Shown: in pieces, positions 33,031 to 43,740 of the stretch
Position numbering within the stretch: position 1 is the first letter of the stretch
Layout: the number at the start of each line of letters is the position of its first letter
Assembly: GCA_025526995.1 (NCBI GenBank)
Contig: JAHLKG010000016.1
Span: 62,001-126,000 of the forward strand
Direction: 5' to 3'
Length of the DNA: 64,000 bases
From: Powellomyces hirtus
Taxonomy: Eukaryota > Chytridiomycota > Chytridiomycetes > Spizellomycetales > Powellomycetaceae
The notes under the pieces: model-generated
The model's database searches: none
What the model was told of the DNA's origin: nothing
The model's input: the letters and a program-made list of their open reading frames with translations, nothing else
Program-made: the position numbers and the translations under genes

Positions 33031-34248
33031 ATGACGGTTCCCACTCAGCAATACTCCATCGTCGCCCGAACCAAAGGCGTGGCTGAATTGGTCCCAGACG
33101 CACCGATTCCGAAGCTCCGAGACGACTATGTACTTGTTCGCACAGAAGCCGTCGCAGTGAACCCCACCGACTGGAAGCATATCGACTATGTCACGCAGTC
33201 TGGAAAGGCGCGTCCCGGTTGCGACTACGCTGGAATCGTGGAAGAAGTTGGTGCCAATCTCAGCCGGCCGTTCAAGAAGGGCGATCGAATTGCAGGCTTT
33301 CTGCATGGCACAAATGACGACAACTTCGATGACGGTGCGTTCGCTGAATATGTCGCGGCCAAAACGGGTGTCGCGATGCACGTTCCCGACAACCTTTCTA
33401 TCGAGGAGGCCGCGACTATGGGCGTAGGAATTAGCACCGTTGGACAGGGATTGTATCAGAGTTTGCAGCTGCCTTTGCCTGGTACAAACAGTGGTGCAAC
33501 TGGTACGATTCTGATCTATGGTGGAAGCACCGCTACGGGAGCTCTTGCCATTCAGTATGCTAAATTGTGAGTACATCCTGCGGTACCTGTTGTTCATTTT
33601 CAAAGGAAGATCTGACAAGTCCTGTGATTCTATGCAGATCTGGCTGGAAGATTGTGACCACTTGCTCTCCACGCAACTTTGATCTAGTGAAAAGCTTTGG
33701 AGCGGACGCTGCATTTGACTACGTATGTTCTTGTCATTTGAGGTCTTCTGGCGTTTTTCCGTTCCTTGAATGCTGACGCCCTGGTATATGATTGCTAGAA
33801 CGATCCCCACTGCGCCAAGAACATTGCAGAGTACACAAGCAACCAACTGACGCACGTCTTTGACTGCATCGGCTCGGCTGAAGCGGTGATGATCTGCGCA
33901 AACTCCATCGGACCCCAAGGAGGAAAATACTCAACTCTCCTCAAAATCAAAGACTGGCCACGCGCAGATGTCGAGGTCCTGTACACACTGGCATACACGG
34001 GTATCGGGGAACCCTTTACAAAAGCGGCATATGGAGGCCATATCGAGGCCAGGCCCGAGGATTACGAGTTTCAGATCAAGTTCTGGGATCTGGCGGAGAA
34101 GCTCATTCGCGAGGGGAAGATTAAGCCTCACCAACACATTATCGGCAAAGACGGACTCAAAGGGGTCTTGGACGGCATCAACCTCCTTCGTGAGGGCAAA
34201 GTCAGCGGCGCGAAGCTCGTTTATCGAGTTGCCGATACACCAAAGTGA
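33031..34248 (+). CDS. Medium-chain reductase, enoyl-reductase-like (MDR superfamily)
   Basis: Three exons (33031-33566, 33638-33722, 33799-34248) give 356 residues. The N-terminal GroES-like domain has VNPTDWKHID and PGCDYAGIVEEVG. The NADP-binding Rossmann part has ILIYGGSTATGALAIQYAKL, then CSPRNFDLVKSFGADAAFDY. The structural Cys cluster of zinc alcohol dehydrogenases is absent. That places it with zinc-free quinone or trans-enoyl reductases such as the LovC/ToxD type in fungi. No polyketide synthase lies nearby, so a stand-alone detoxifying or housekeeping reductase is more likely than a biosynthetic-cluster member. The substrate is unknown. Confidence 0.88.
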
Positions 34249-34937
34249 AAGCTCGTACTCGGCCCCCTCTATATCTTGATCCCCTTGTCATTTGGATGGC
34301 CTTGGCTCTGTCAACGTATTGACATATCTCGATGAGCTCTAAAGATCCTCAATAGGCGTTGACACGGCAGACCAGATTAGGGTGATGCTACATATAGGAC
34401 ATGTACTGCCAGAGCTGCTGCGCACCGATCCAGTCTTAGATATTTCCTATTACAAGAGGGCTGAAAGCAAACAAAACGATGACGAGACCTCTTATCAGCT
34501 GAGCACAGATATGCCGTATTGACAGTATGTGGTGAGCCAGACAAGTTTGACGTGCAGACTCTGACGGGTGTAAAACCGACAGAACAGATATCGATAAAAT
34601 CAGTAGTACGTGGACGAGGGTCAGTCAGGTGCCAGTGCAACGCCAGCATCGATTGCTCGTTTTGCTGACTTGGCTGACTTGCAAAAAGTTGTGCGTTTGG
34701 GCTATCTGCTGACGTGAGCGGCTGTTTGGCGAGAGGTTGGTCGCCTTTTTCCTCGCTTTTCCCACACCATTGTGAGTGTGTTGTCTCGCGCAATTTTATA
34801 CCACAAAAGCATCAACAATTAACACACAAGCACTGCTGCCTATCGCCAACCCTTATTGGCGGTTTCCCCTTGGATTGCGAGAAGTTTGAGACCAGCAGTA
34901 TCGTTTATTCACCTGCTTCGTTACGCGACCAGTCGGC
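34249..34937. other. Gene-free stretch before PTC7-like gene
   Basis: No protein-like ORF, repeat or RNA gene was recognised. Confidence 0.45.
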
Positions 34938-36727
34938 ATGCTGTACCCAGCAGCCAATTCACTTTCGACGACAGCACAGAGGATTGCTCAATTTCTGCGG
35001 CATGTCGCCAGCATTTCTACAACGCGATCACACTCCTCGGCCGCCTCCGATAGAACGGTTTCCCAGATCCCAAGGCTGTTTTCGCCCGGTGGTCGACGAC
35101 CCCGTGTGTCCGGTGCAAAGCGGTGTACCGGCCATCCCGCCACTTCCCAACCTCATTCCCGAACGTCCGTCTCCTCCACCTCCTCTCGTGGACCAAGTTC
35201 AGAGCTTGGGTACCGTCCGCCATCTCCACCTGGCTCGAAGGATGGTCATCGCCGACAGCGACCGCCACTCGGTTTCAATGAAGACAGCGTAGCAACGGCC
35301 GCAGCAGCGCTGGTCGCTGGAGGATCACAGCTGGCTGTTTCTCAAACAAGTGGACGTAGTGTTGATCTGAGCTGGGGTCTCCGGACACGCCAGCAGCAAC
35401 GACGGTACATGTCAATGCCTGCTGTCGCGACATCGCCCAACTCGCCAGACTGGTTCAAAAAAGCGCAGGGCCCAAGCATTTTTGAAATATTTGAAAAGGT
35501 AAGAGCATGAAGTGCACACCGTGGATTACTTTTTACGCCGCATGTATCCATGAGTGAATGTTAAGTATGTATGATTTTCCGGTATTTGCTTGTAGTCTCA
35601 GCCAACCACACGCCGCACATTCCAGTTCGCGCACGCCGCCTCAGCCATGCCCAAGAATCCCAAGCGACGAGTGGCATTGGAAACAGCGGACGAGTTCCTA
35701 TCAGTCCAAGTTGGAGAAGATGCGTACTTTATGCGATCGGATGCTATGGGTGTCGCTGATGGTGTCGGTGGTTGGTCGCAGTATAAAGGTTTGTACTCAT
35801 AGGCTGTGTTTTATTCCAGTATCACTCCGTGTGCTTTCTAGATCCACAATGATCGCTAAATCCCATCTTTCATGTTGTTACAGGGGCAAACCCAGCTTTA
35901 TATTCACGAAAACTAATGCATTACGCGAGTGCCGAGTTCGAAAAGCTCGATGACATACTGGATTCGGATTATAGCATTGATGACTACAATAACGTTGATC
36001 CTCGGGAAGTCATGCAGCAAAGTTACGATCAAACGAATGCCGACATGGCAGCGGCTAAAATCCTGGGCTCAACCACCGCCATCGTTGCTGTTCTCAGGGT
36101 ACGACATCGAAGTCGTTGAATGAGCATCTTTAGATAATGTAAACTGACAATCCCGACATCTCCGGGAAACAGGACGACGAGTTGCGGATTGCGAATCTCG
36201 GCGACTGCGGGGTGATGATAGTCCGCAACGATGAGCCCATTTTCCGAAGCGAAGAACAGCAGCACTCTTTCAACTTTCCATATCAACTCGGCACTGGATC
36301 GCGCGACAGCCCAAAAGATGCGCAGACTTTCTCCGTTAAAATCCAAGAAGACGACATAGTAATACTGGGTTCTGACGGGATGTTCGACAACGTGTTTGAC
36401 GACGACATTGTGGAGATCATTCGAAGCGTTGTACAAAGTTCTGGCACTCGCAACCGGACTTCTGTCGACCCTCAGAAGATCAGCGATGCTTTGTTGCGCA
36501 GAGCAAGGGAGGTCGCGGAGGATTCTCGGTATGCATCTAGCCCTTTCCAAACCAGGGCTATTCAGGAGGGCATGTATTATCAAGGAGGGAAAATGGATGA
36601 TGTCACTGTCCTTGCAGGTGTTATAAGGTAACCCACGCAATATCTGTTTCTTGTCTTAGGAGAACGGACAATAACATCTGGCTATTTTCTCCGCAGGTTA
36701 TCTGAGGATTCTCCCGACCGACGCTAA
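34938..36727 (+). CDS. PTC7: PTC7-like mitochondrial PP2C protein phosphatase
   Basis: Metal-dependent Ser/Thr phosphatase. Yeast Ptc7 acts in mitochondria, for example on coenzyme Q biosynthesis. Five exons (34938-35498, 35596-35788, 35884-36098, 36173-36627, 36697-36727) give 484 residues. The first 90 or so residues are Arg/Ser-rich with almost no acidic residues, as in a mitochondrial presequence. The Ser/Pro-rich stretch to about residue 190 looks disordered. PP2C motifs: GVADGVGGW (metal-binding Asp, about 239-247), ILGSTTAIVAVLR, IANLGDCGVMIV, FPYQLGT, ILGSDGMFDNVFD and GGKMDDVTVLAGVI. All metal-binding Asp expected for a catalytic enzyme are visible. The start is the first ATG giving the basic leader. 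Confidence 0.92.
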
Positions 36728-37872
36728 GCATTGTACACTTCAACGCTGACGCGATCCAACATACCCCATACACCTCCTTGCTGCGACAAACGCCCCTTCC
36801 ACTGTTTTGTTTGTTGCCCAGTGCCATCCCTGCTACTCTCCCCATCACTTTCGCCACTTCCCGCCAAAGTTGTTCAAAAATCTGCTCTCCTGCCGCTGTA
36901 CATATACCTGGGCCACCCCTGACAATGTCCCCTGTCTATTGCTGGTGGGTTGTCTCCCTCCAGCCACCCCGCCTTTCCCTCCCCCTCAAACCCGCCGCCG
37001 CGGCCTTTGTGTGATAGTCAATCATGTTGCTCTCTGATATCTACAATCTATGCCCATGGCGTGCCGTTGTATAGCGACCCTCTTCTATTTCACAGGTGCT
37101 TCTCGGAGCACACCAACATTGCACACTACATACTTCATTCTTCAAAATATTTCTATCTCGAAAATTGATAGAATCATTCCAGACACTGCAGAGCTGCTAC
37201 ACCAAATTCACCTCGAACCCCCCCCCCCCCCCCCCCCCCCCCGAGCAAACACGGTTGAGTAAGCAATAGCACGCGTAACCAAAAGGCTGCGAGTTGCGCT
37301 AACAAAACTCTCGCTGCACTAGGAGAACGTCCACTACAAACTCCAACAGGCCTACTGTACATTTAATGCGGATTCGCAACCAAAGTGGAGTATTTTACCC
37401 ACTTCAGAGCTGATATCGATAGTTTTTGATGTACCCCGTGCTATAGCGCCTGGTCTGGAATTCGACTTCCAGAGACATAATTTGCTTCATCAACCATGGA
37501 AAATTCTAGTCATAGTATTTTGAGCTGATTGTCGGTGGAACCACATCTTGAGGTCTTTGGGTCGGACTAGTTCAAAAACACGCGAATGACAGCCTCGTGG
37601 TGACCAGTCGGTTTCTCCCTCGTGTGAAGGGACGTAATTTGAGACCCTGACACAACAGGGAAACCATGGAGAGATGTGACGACGTGCAACACAAATGACA
37701 GGGACTGCATCATGGATTTGTCGTCTGACCCAGGCTTTAAAGGGGAAGCACTGCTCTTGCAATCTCCCACCATTTGCTGCCCAAAGACCAGCAGCTTGAC
37801 AGTTTTCACTCTCATCATACTATTTCACGGCAGTATTCTCATCCACCAAATTGGAATACAATACTAAGAATC
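36728..37872. other. Gene-free stretch with C25 homopolymer
   Basis: It covers the PTC7-like 3' region, a pyrimidine-rich stretch (36770-36990) and the promoter of the next gene. No protein-like ORF was found. The C25 tract is listed separately. Confidence 0.5.
37218..37242. repeat. Poly-C tract, 25 bases
   Basis: An uninterrupted run of 25 C residues. Its length may be imprecise because homopolymers are error-prone in assembly. Confidence 0.85.
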
Positions 37873-38661
37873 ATGAGCACCGAATTCTTGCAAACGCCAT
37901 CGGACGAAGATCTTGCCCTCAATAGTGCGGCACTCGGTGTTTGGTACACTGTTCTTTTGTCGTTTGTGCTGTGGTAGGAGCCTATTCCCAAACTTGTAGT
38001 TTCAAGTGGGCGTGTATCTCTCCCCAGCTCATTTGTTTGATTGCCTTTTCTTCAAGGTGGTTGATCCAGGTCGCCTTAAGCACTCTCAAAGTCGTCCGTG
38101 CCCGCGCAGAGGCAGGCCCTCCTCAGCTCCCAATGGGCGAGGAGATTACGCTTGAAAGTGCAAGTGAACGCGGAGCGCACTGGGTAAGTCGACAAACTTT
38201 TGGTCAAAGAAGTCGCGATTGTCAGAAACTGCCTAACTCATGACGTATAATTGTGGGACCCGGCTTATGATGAATAGTTGAGACGCTTGGACGTCGCCGA
38301 GGAAGTCGGACGTGATGCGTTCCTCATGCTCTTCTCCGCCGCGATGATCATCACGCTCAGTAAGTGTTGAACTCATCACACAGCTGTACCTCTCACAACC
38401 CTCTTACATCTAATCTTATACCACAGCTGGCGGAACCAGCACGCTCGCAACGCTTACATGGTGAGCAGTCACTTTCTTCTTGTCCTTCTACAAACCACCA
38501 CCTAACCGCCAATCAAACGCAGGATCTTGTTCTTCACCCTTGTTTTCTGGAAGCTCTCCACTATGATCTACAGCGCCGGCAACATTGTCCATGCGGCGTT
38601 CACGCTCTTGGCTGCACCGCTTACCATGGCAATCCTTGTTATCGCGCTCAAGCAGACCTGA
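37873..38661 (+). CDS. Hypothetical multi-pass membrane protein
   Basis: Five exons (37873-37973, 38057-38183, 38278-38359, 38427-38460, 38523-38661) give 160 residues with consistent phases. Hydrophobic segments occur at about 27-45 (WYTVLLSFVLWWLIQVALS), 86-103 (DAFLMLFSAAMIITL) and two close together near the C-terminus (WILFFTLVFWKLSTM and HAAFTLLAAPLTMAILVIAL). A polar loop with Arg/Glu lies between the first two. No family was recognised. The compact intron pattern and in-frame hydrophobic segments argue that it is real. Confidence 0.7.
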
Positions 38662-39312
38662 ACAACCCTGGGGAATATGATCGCAAAGCAAGATTTTTTT
38701 TCCTCCGTTTCGTCCGTTTCGTAGGTAGCATGATGTTAGGAAGATGTTTTTGGTTTGTGTATGTAGCTCTGATGTCTGGAGATAGGAGGGGGGCACTAGT
38801 GCGATCCGTAAGGGGTTTTTTCGGTTTGAATACATGTTTTTTGCACGAAAACACAGCTATGAATGATGTTAATGAATGATAAAGGCAGTATATGTATCAA
38901 AACTGTATTGTCATGGATGATCTACCAATATCTTTGGCACTAGAACGAAGCAAATCCTTACTCTATCTCTCTATTATAAAAATCTGCTTTCGCTTGTCTA
39001 TGTAGTGTATGTGGGAGTCAGGTTTAGATTGTTGACTCGCCTATGCTGTAGTGAGGTTTCTGGTTGTGAATGGGCTGTTGGGATCCATGTGCGGATGCTA
39101 TGTTCGTTGCTTGGCGAGCCGTTAGTCGATTGGCTGCGTGGTCATACGCCATGTTATCGGCCAGTTGCAAATGATGGTCGACGTATTAATCGTAGGCGGA
39201 TGGGTCGTAGGCGGAAGGCCATCGACTTTGAATGAGAGTTGATTGGAAGGTGCGCTGTCCAGCGGCGAGAGGATTGCCGGCAAAATGTTCTCGAATTGCT
39301 TTCAATCTTCGA
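38662..39312. other. Gene-free stretch between convergent genes
   Basis: It contains 3' regions of the membrane-protein and SerK-like genes only. AT-rich with T runs (38695-38702); no gene recognised. Confidence 0.45.
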
Positions 39313-39939
39313 TCATCGAAGGGGATCCGCACTGAGCACACCCCCGCTACCGTCCATGATCCATTTTTGCCAGGCGAGGCGCGGAGTTACTTCCTCCAGC
39401 AGCCTGATATCTCCGGAGGGACCACAAACGACATGGCGGGTTCCCTTGACACCAAACACATTGACGCCAGATCTGGCCAGAGTTGCCACAGTTTTCAACA
39501 AAACCCGCTCTCCACACTTTGTATCAAAACACCGCACTTCGTCTGCCACAACAACTTGAACGTCCTCACTCTCCACTTCGTCGTCGACGACCCACACGGG
39601 AATGGTCCTCAAATTCAACGCACACGCGGCGGCTACTCGGTGGTGACCGTCAAGGATAACGTGCGGAAACGATTTGGTTACAACGGGGAGTGGCACTGGT
39701 GTCTCTGGTGGTATGCTGGAGAGGTATGTTAAGAGAAGGGCTAAGTGAGTGGGGTTGGTGGGTTCGTGTGGTATCAGCGAAGTCGGCGGGAGCTGCGCTA
39801 TGCTGGCTGTTTCCGGTGCTGGAGCTGGTGAAACTTTCTGCCTCATTTCGCTTGCAGCTGGCTTGACAGCCTGTTTCTTACTGCCGTTTATACTTTGCAT
39901 GTTGTAAACTTCAACAGACTCGGTTAACGTCGCCACCAT
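39313..39939 (-). CDS. SerK/ParB-like DGHHR domain protein
   Basis: Single exon, 208 residues from Met at 39939 (MVATLTESVEVY). The frame is open to an earlier Met at 40170, but those 77 residues are Arg-rich and unconserved. Residues about 48-130 form a ParB/sulfiredoxin-like fold: a PPTSLIPHEPTNP strand-turn, then VILDGHHRVAAACALNLRTIPVWVVDDE. Near the C-terminus VKGTRHVVCG precedes a hydrophobic end. This layout matches ADP-dependent free serine kinase SerK and its relative SbnI, where the D-G-H-H-R motif and following Glu/Asp bind nucleotide and substrate. Serine kinase activity is inference; DNA binding as in true ParB is unlikely without its helix-turn-helix. Confidence 0.72.
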   Translation of the reverse strand: MVATLTESVEVYNMQSINGSKKQAVKPAASEMRQKVSPAPAPETASIAQLPPTSLIPHEPTNPTHLALLLTYLSSIPPETPVPLPVVTKSFPHVILDGHHRVAAACALNLRTIPVWVVDDEVESEDVQVVVADEVRCFDTKCGERVLLKTVATLARSGVNVFGVKGTRHVVCGPSGDIRLLEEVTPRLAWQKWIMDGSGGVLSADPLR

Positions 39940-40555
39940 ATTGTACACGCAGCAATTGCGACCCGTCGTACGTGTGCCGTAGCGGTTCTGAAGTAGACGA
40001 GCCTTGCCGCTTCTCCTTCTCGCTTTTCGCCTTCTATTTCTCACCCTCGTGCCCGTCAACGGCGGCGGCAGGTGTGAAAAGGACACAACGAGTGACGCGG
40101 TAGAGCTACCCGTCCGTCGGCTGAAGAATCTACTATCGGAGTGCTCTCTCGCCCCGGGGCCGTTTTTCATTGCGCTGTTGGCTATTCAATTGAAATCGAT
40201 TTTCTGGAGAGCTTGCGCCACCCGTTCCTCACTTACGTCGTTCGTATTGTTTACGGGGGAGTGCTACGCCTTGTACACTATAAGGTCCCTGATTGCTTGC
40301 CGTCACACATCCGACCTGGGTTCCGCGTACCTCCGACTCTATCTCTTTCGCCAAAAACACCTTCGTCTCAGCAATAGCGCAGTAACACCAATAGAATACG
40401 AGCAGCGTAATTTACGACGAGGACGAAGGTCGCTTGAGTGTGCGGAGTCGATCAGTACCATTTGTATCGGCTGATTAGGACGCGCCGCCTCACGCGAGTG
40501 AGGGTTGCAGAGGCAGCATCAGCTATACAAAGGGTGGAGGAGCGGACTCTAAATC
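39940..40555. other. Intergenic region between divergent SerK-like and G-alpha genes
   Basis: The first 230 bases may be leader of the SerK-like gene or an N-terminal extension. The remainder shows no ORF with protein-like composition. Confidence 0.45.
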
Positions 40556-42047
40556 ATGGCGGATGACGATTCCCCTGCCTCCAGGTAAACGCATAGATGA
40601 GCCCCGCAGGCCACTGAGCATCGCTGCATGAATGATTAAGCCATGATCATTTGATCTTGCAGACGGCGCGCCAGAGCCATATCGCACGCGATCGACCAGG
40701 AACTGAAGCGCGAAGCGCAGGAGCAACGTGCAGACAAAAGCTCCAGAATCCTGTTACTGGGCTCTGGAGACTCTGGCAAGACGACAGTACTCAAGCAGAT
40801 GAAAATCTTGCATGGCGGCGGTTTCACCAACGATGATCGAATCAAATTTCGCGACATCATTGCGCGGAATATTTTGGATTCCATGCGTGCACTGATCGAG
40901 GCGTCGCAGACCCTCTCAATAAAGCTGACACCAGGATGCGAGGTACAATGAGATGCAGCTCGCCGCGCACGGAGCAAACAGACAAAATGAACTCATGGAC
41001 CTTGATTTCGCTGCTTTGCTCAGGCGCATGTGAGAGTAGTTCGGGACTACGTACCCGTTCCATCGACAGACTCGTCGTTTGCACTCTCGCCACAAGTCGT
41101 TGAAGCGATCAAGGCTCTCTGGGTGGATCCCGCTATACAAGAATGTTTTCGGAAATCAAATCAGTTCTTTATACAAGACACGGCTGCGCAGTAAGATATC
41201 TGACTGTTCTCGCGACGATATCGTTATTGCTGATTCGTGAGATACTCATTCATCATTTTGGTCTATTATTCAGCTTTCTGAACTCTGTTGACAAGTTTGT
41301 CAAGCCGGGGTATACACCAGATGACCAAGGTAAGGCTCGATTGATGGCGGCATGACTGACCTCACGGTCGGAGAGTACATGCAATGAGATAGGGACTGAC
41401 CGCGCAACTTCAGATATTTTGTACTCACGGCAACGAACGTCTGAGATCAGTGAACACAAATTCGTCATAGAGAAGAAAATCATGCGCGTATATGATGTCG
41501 GCGGGCAAAGAAGCGATCGAGTGACCTGGGCACCGTACTTTGAGTCCCAACTCGACGCGATCCTCTTCATTGCTTCGCTTGCCGCCTATGACCAGATGCT
41601 GGTTGAAGATATGGCCGTCAGCAGGATGCTAGATGCTCTGGTTCTGTTTGAGAGCATAGTGAACCATCGGCTACTGAAAAAAATCAGTATTATCCTGTTT
41701 CTGAACAAGACGGACTTGTTTGTGCAGAAACTCAATTGGAGTCCGGTGAAGCGGTTCTTTCCGGATTACACGGGTATGGAATTGCCCGTAATGCCCCCTT
41801 TGCTTCTCTGACGTGAGCAGTTATGCTAATCATCTGTTTATGCCTCGGCGTTCTTTATGCAGGCCAAAACGATCTCAAGTCGGCTGGTACATATTTTGCG
41901 ACGAAATTTCAGTCACAAGCCAAAGATACCGATCGTCGAATATACACCCACTTCACTACCGCATCTGACAGCAAGCACATGAACGTCATCATCCGCGCCG
42001 TGAAGGATACCATTGTTCGTGCAAATATCGCCGCTTCGGGCTTGTGA
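40556..42047 (+). CDS. Divergent heterotrimeric G-protein alpha subunit
   Basis: Six exons (40556-40584, 40663-40942, 41024-41190, 41274-41329, 41414-41773, 41863-42047) give 358 residues, the normal length. G1 is GSGDSGKT (residues 43-50), where G-alpha usually has GAGESGKS. Switch I is SRQRTSEI, keeping the catalytic Arg and the Thr but losing the usual TG. Switch II DVGGQRSDR keeps the catalytic Gln. G4 is LNKTD and G5 TTASD, replacing TCAT. The protein starts MADDD, so it has neither the Gly2 myristoylation site nor an N-terminal Cys for palmitoylation. The C-terminus ANIAASGL lacks the usual Cys. It is probably a GTP-binding signalling protein of a lineage-specific G-alpha group, with altered membrane attachment and coupling. 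Confidence 0.9.
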
Positions 42048-42562
42048 ACTCGGGCCCCTATTGACAATGAATGACATAGTATATGTAGTGCTAGAAGACC
42101 TGATGTCATTAATGCTATCTGAGAACTTTGTACATGACATAAAGAATCTTGAATGGATCATTTAACCTGTAGCTTGATCTGGCCCGCCTGGCGTTGCCAA
42201 CTGCTGGAAGGACTTTTGCACTCCGAAATGCAATGGCTAGCTTCAGGATTACATCAGCGAGCAAACCTTCTATATCGCTGTAACTATTTTGAGTTCACCG
42301 GAAATGTCCGATGAATGCAATGCAATGCGAAAAGCGGGCGGCGGAGATGACGTTGAGCGTCTTGAGCTCTGACTGGTGGACCGTCATGAATTTGAGGGTC
42401 ATAAAGTCCGACTCGTGAGCTGGCCCATCAAGATAAAAGGGCAGTCGCAAGCATCCCCCCGCCCTCCCCATCCTCCCCATCCTCCCCATCTTGTATTTTG
42501 CGCAACAATCTACAAGATTTCAAGTTCAACAACAAACCCAACCACAACAACAACATTACAAC
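42048..42562. other. Intergenic region and CAA-rich leader
   Basis: Near 42463-42490 lies a CCTCCCCAT minisatellite (three copies). The 42520-42562 leader is CAA-rich, as in efficiently translated fungal mRNAs. No gene. Confidence 0.6.
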
Positions 42563-43447
42563 ATGGGCCAGTGCTGCTCATGTTTCACCACTCAGAGCGA
42601 AGAAGACGCTTGGGATGAGACTAGCCCTCTGCTGTACAGCGGGGCAAGTACCCCACAGGGATCGGGAGGATCCCAGAGCGACGGGGATCAGCAGCTAGTC
42701 CGGCCTTTGTTCGCGGACACGCTGCCAGTACCAAGGCATCACCTGCTGCCTAACCCTTGGGGCACCCTGCCTTATACACCGGCGCCATATGCCCCCCAAT
42801 CGCCAGAATTAAGGGACAGGCCGGTGGTACTGACCTTCAAGATGCCATCGTCCCTCGAATTGGCGGCACTCTCGGCGACAAGCTCGCCCGCATCCTCGCC
42901 GGCATCCTCGCTGGTATCCTCGCCGGCATACTCCCCGGCATGCAGCAGGCGAGCCTTCAGGATGCCACAGTCCCTTGAACCACCGGCAGCGTCCCTTGAA
43001 TCGCCGGCAACGTCCTTTGAGTCGTCGGCAACGTCCCTTGGATCGCCGGCATCCAGCCTCGGAACCGGGTCGGATGCGGACGACGATTCGGAAGAGGACC
43101 TGGAGCCTCCCCAGGACCTACTAACGGAGCGCGACGACTGGGACGACTCCGACGAAGAGCCAGGAGAGCAGCAACACAGCCTTAACGCCTGGGAAGAGGA
43201 AGAAGTACTCGCCGGCGAGGCGCCGACCGATCGACCACCCGCGACCTCGTTTCAACCCCCAAAAGCGATAACGAGGCTGACCATCGCGTGGGCGGACGAG
43301 CGGGAAGATTGGATCACCATCGACAAGTCGAAACGATCCATGGCGGCGCCTGCGGCGGACCAGGCCATGTACGTGGCACAACGCTCTTCCAGGAACCCGC
43401 CAGAACCTCCCCATTTCTGGGAGGGGTTGTCTCACGGTTTCTGGTAG
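42563..43447 (+). CDS. Low-complexity protein with predicted N-terminal dual acylation
   Basis: Single exon, 294 residues from ATG 42563. The frame is open further upstream, but MGQCCSCF is a textbook N-myristoylation site (Gly2, Ser6) with adjacent Cys for palmitoylation. ETSPLL near residue 20 fits an acidic dileucine sorting signal. The middle (about 100-175) is Ser/Pro/Ala repeats built from 15- and 18-base DNA repeats. Then comes a very acidic region (DADDDSEEDLEPP, DDWDDSDEE), and the end is Pro-rich (PPEPPHFWEGLSHGFW). It is probably tethered to plasma or endosomal/vacuolar membranes. The N-terminus resembles LAMTOR1 in style, but no LAMTOR1 fold is visible. No family was recognised. 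Confidence 0.65.
   Translation: MGQCCSCFTTQSEEDAWDETSPLLYSGASTPQGSGGSQSDGDQQLVRPLFADTLPVPRHHLLPNPWGTLPYTPAPYAPQSPELRDRPVVLTFKMPSSLELAALSATSSPASSPASSLVSSPAYSPACSRRAFRMPQSLEPPAASLESPATSFESSATSLGSPASSLGTGSDADDDSEEDLEPPQDLLTERDDWDDSDEEPGEQQHSLNAWEEEEVLAGEAPTDRPPATSFQPPKAITRLTIAWADEREDWITIDKSKRSMAAPAADQAMYVAQRSSRNPPEPPHFWEGLSHGFW
42883..43060 (+). repeat. Coding minisatellites (15- and 18-base units)
   Basis: A run of TCCTCGCCGGCA-type 15-base units (42890-42945) encodes SSPA repeats. It is followed by 18-base units GTCCCTTGAATCGCCGGCAA encoding SLESPA repeats (about 42972-43055). Confidence 0.8.
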
Positions 43448-43531
43448 GGCGTTGTGTCGCGTACGAATGCAGACTTTTACAGGTCATGTATAATTTGCAT
43501 CCGGAACATTCTGCCATCGGAACAAATTGAT

Positions 43532-43740
43532 AGTACAACATCGCCGGTATTCCGTAGGGCGAACCTGACAATCATCGGCAATCGGCGGACGGTAGAGTCA
43601 GTCGGTGAAAACAACATCGCCACTATTTTGTAGACTGGACCTGGCAATCATCGGCAATCGGCGATAGAGTCAGTCGGTGGAATGAAGCTGGACCTTATAA
43701 TCATCGACAATCGGAGGCCGTGTTGGGTGCCAGTCAGTGG
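43532..43740. repeat. Degenerate non-coding tandem repeat, about 54-74 bases
   Basis: Three units share CAACATCGCC, CTGGACCT, AATCATCGGCAATCGG and GAGTCAGTCGGTG. The AATCATCG[G/A]CAATCGG core recurs at about 43572, 43646 and 43699. The units lie just after the low-complexity gene and are not open in any frame. Confidence 0.8.

Noticed and set aside
35017..35268. Minus-strand ORF across the PTC7-like leader
   Set aside because: It overlaps a clearly coding exon in the opposite strand and lacks any motif.
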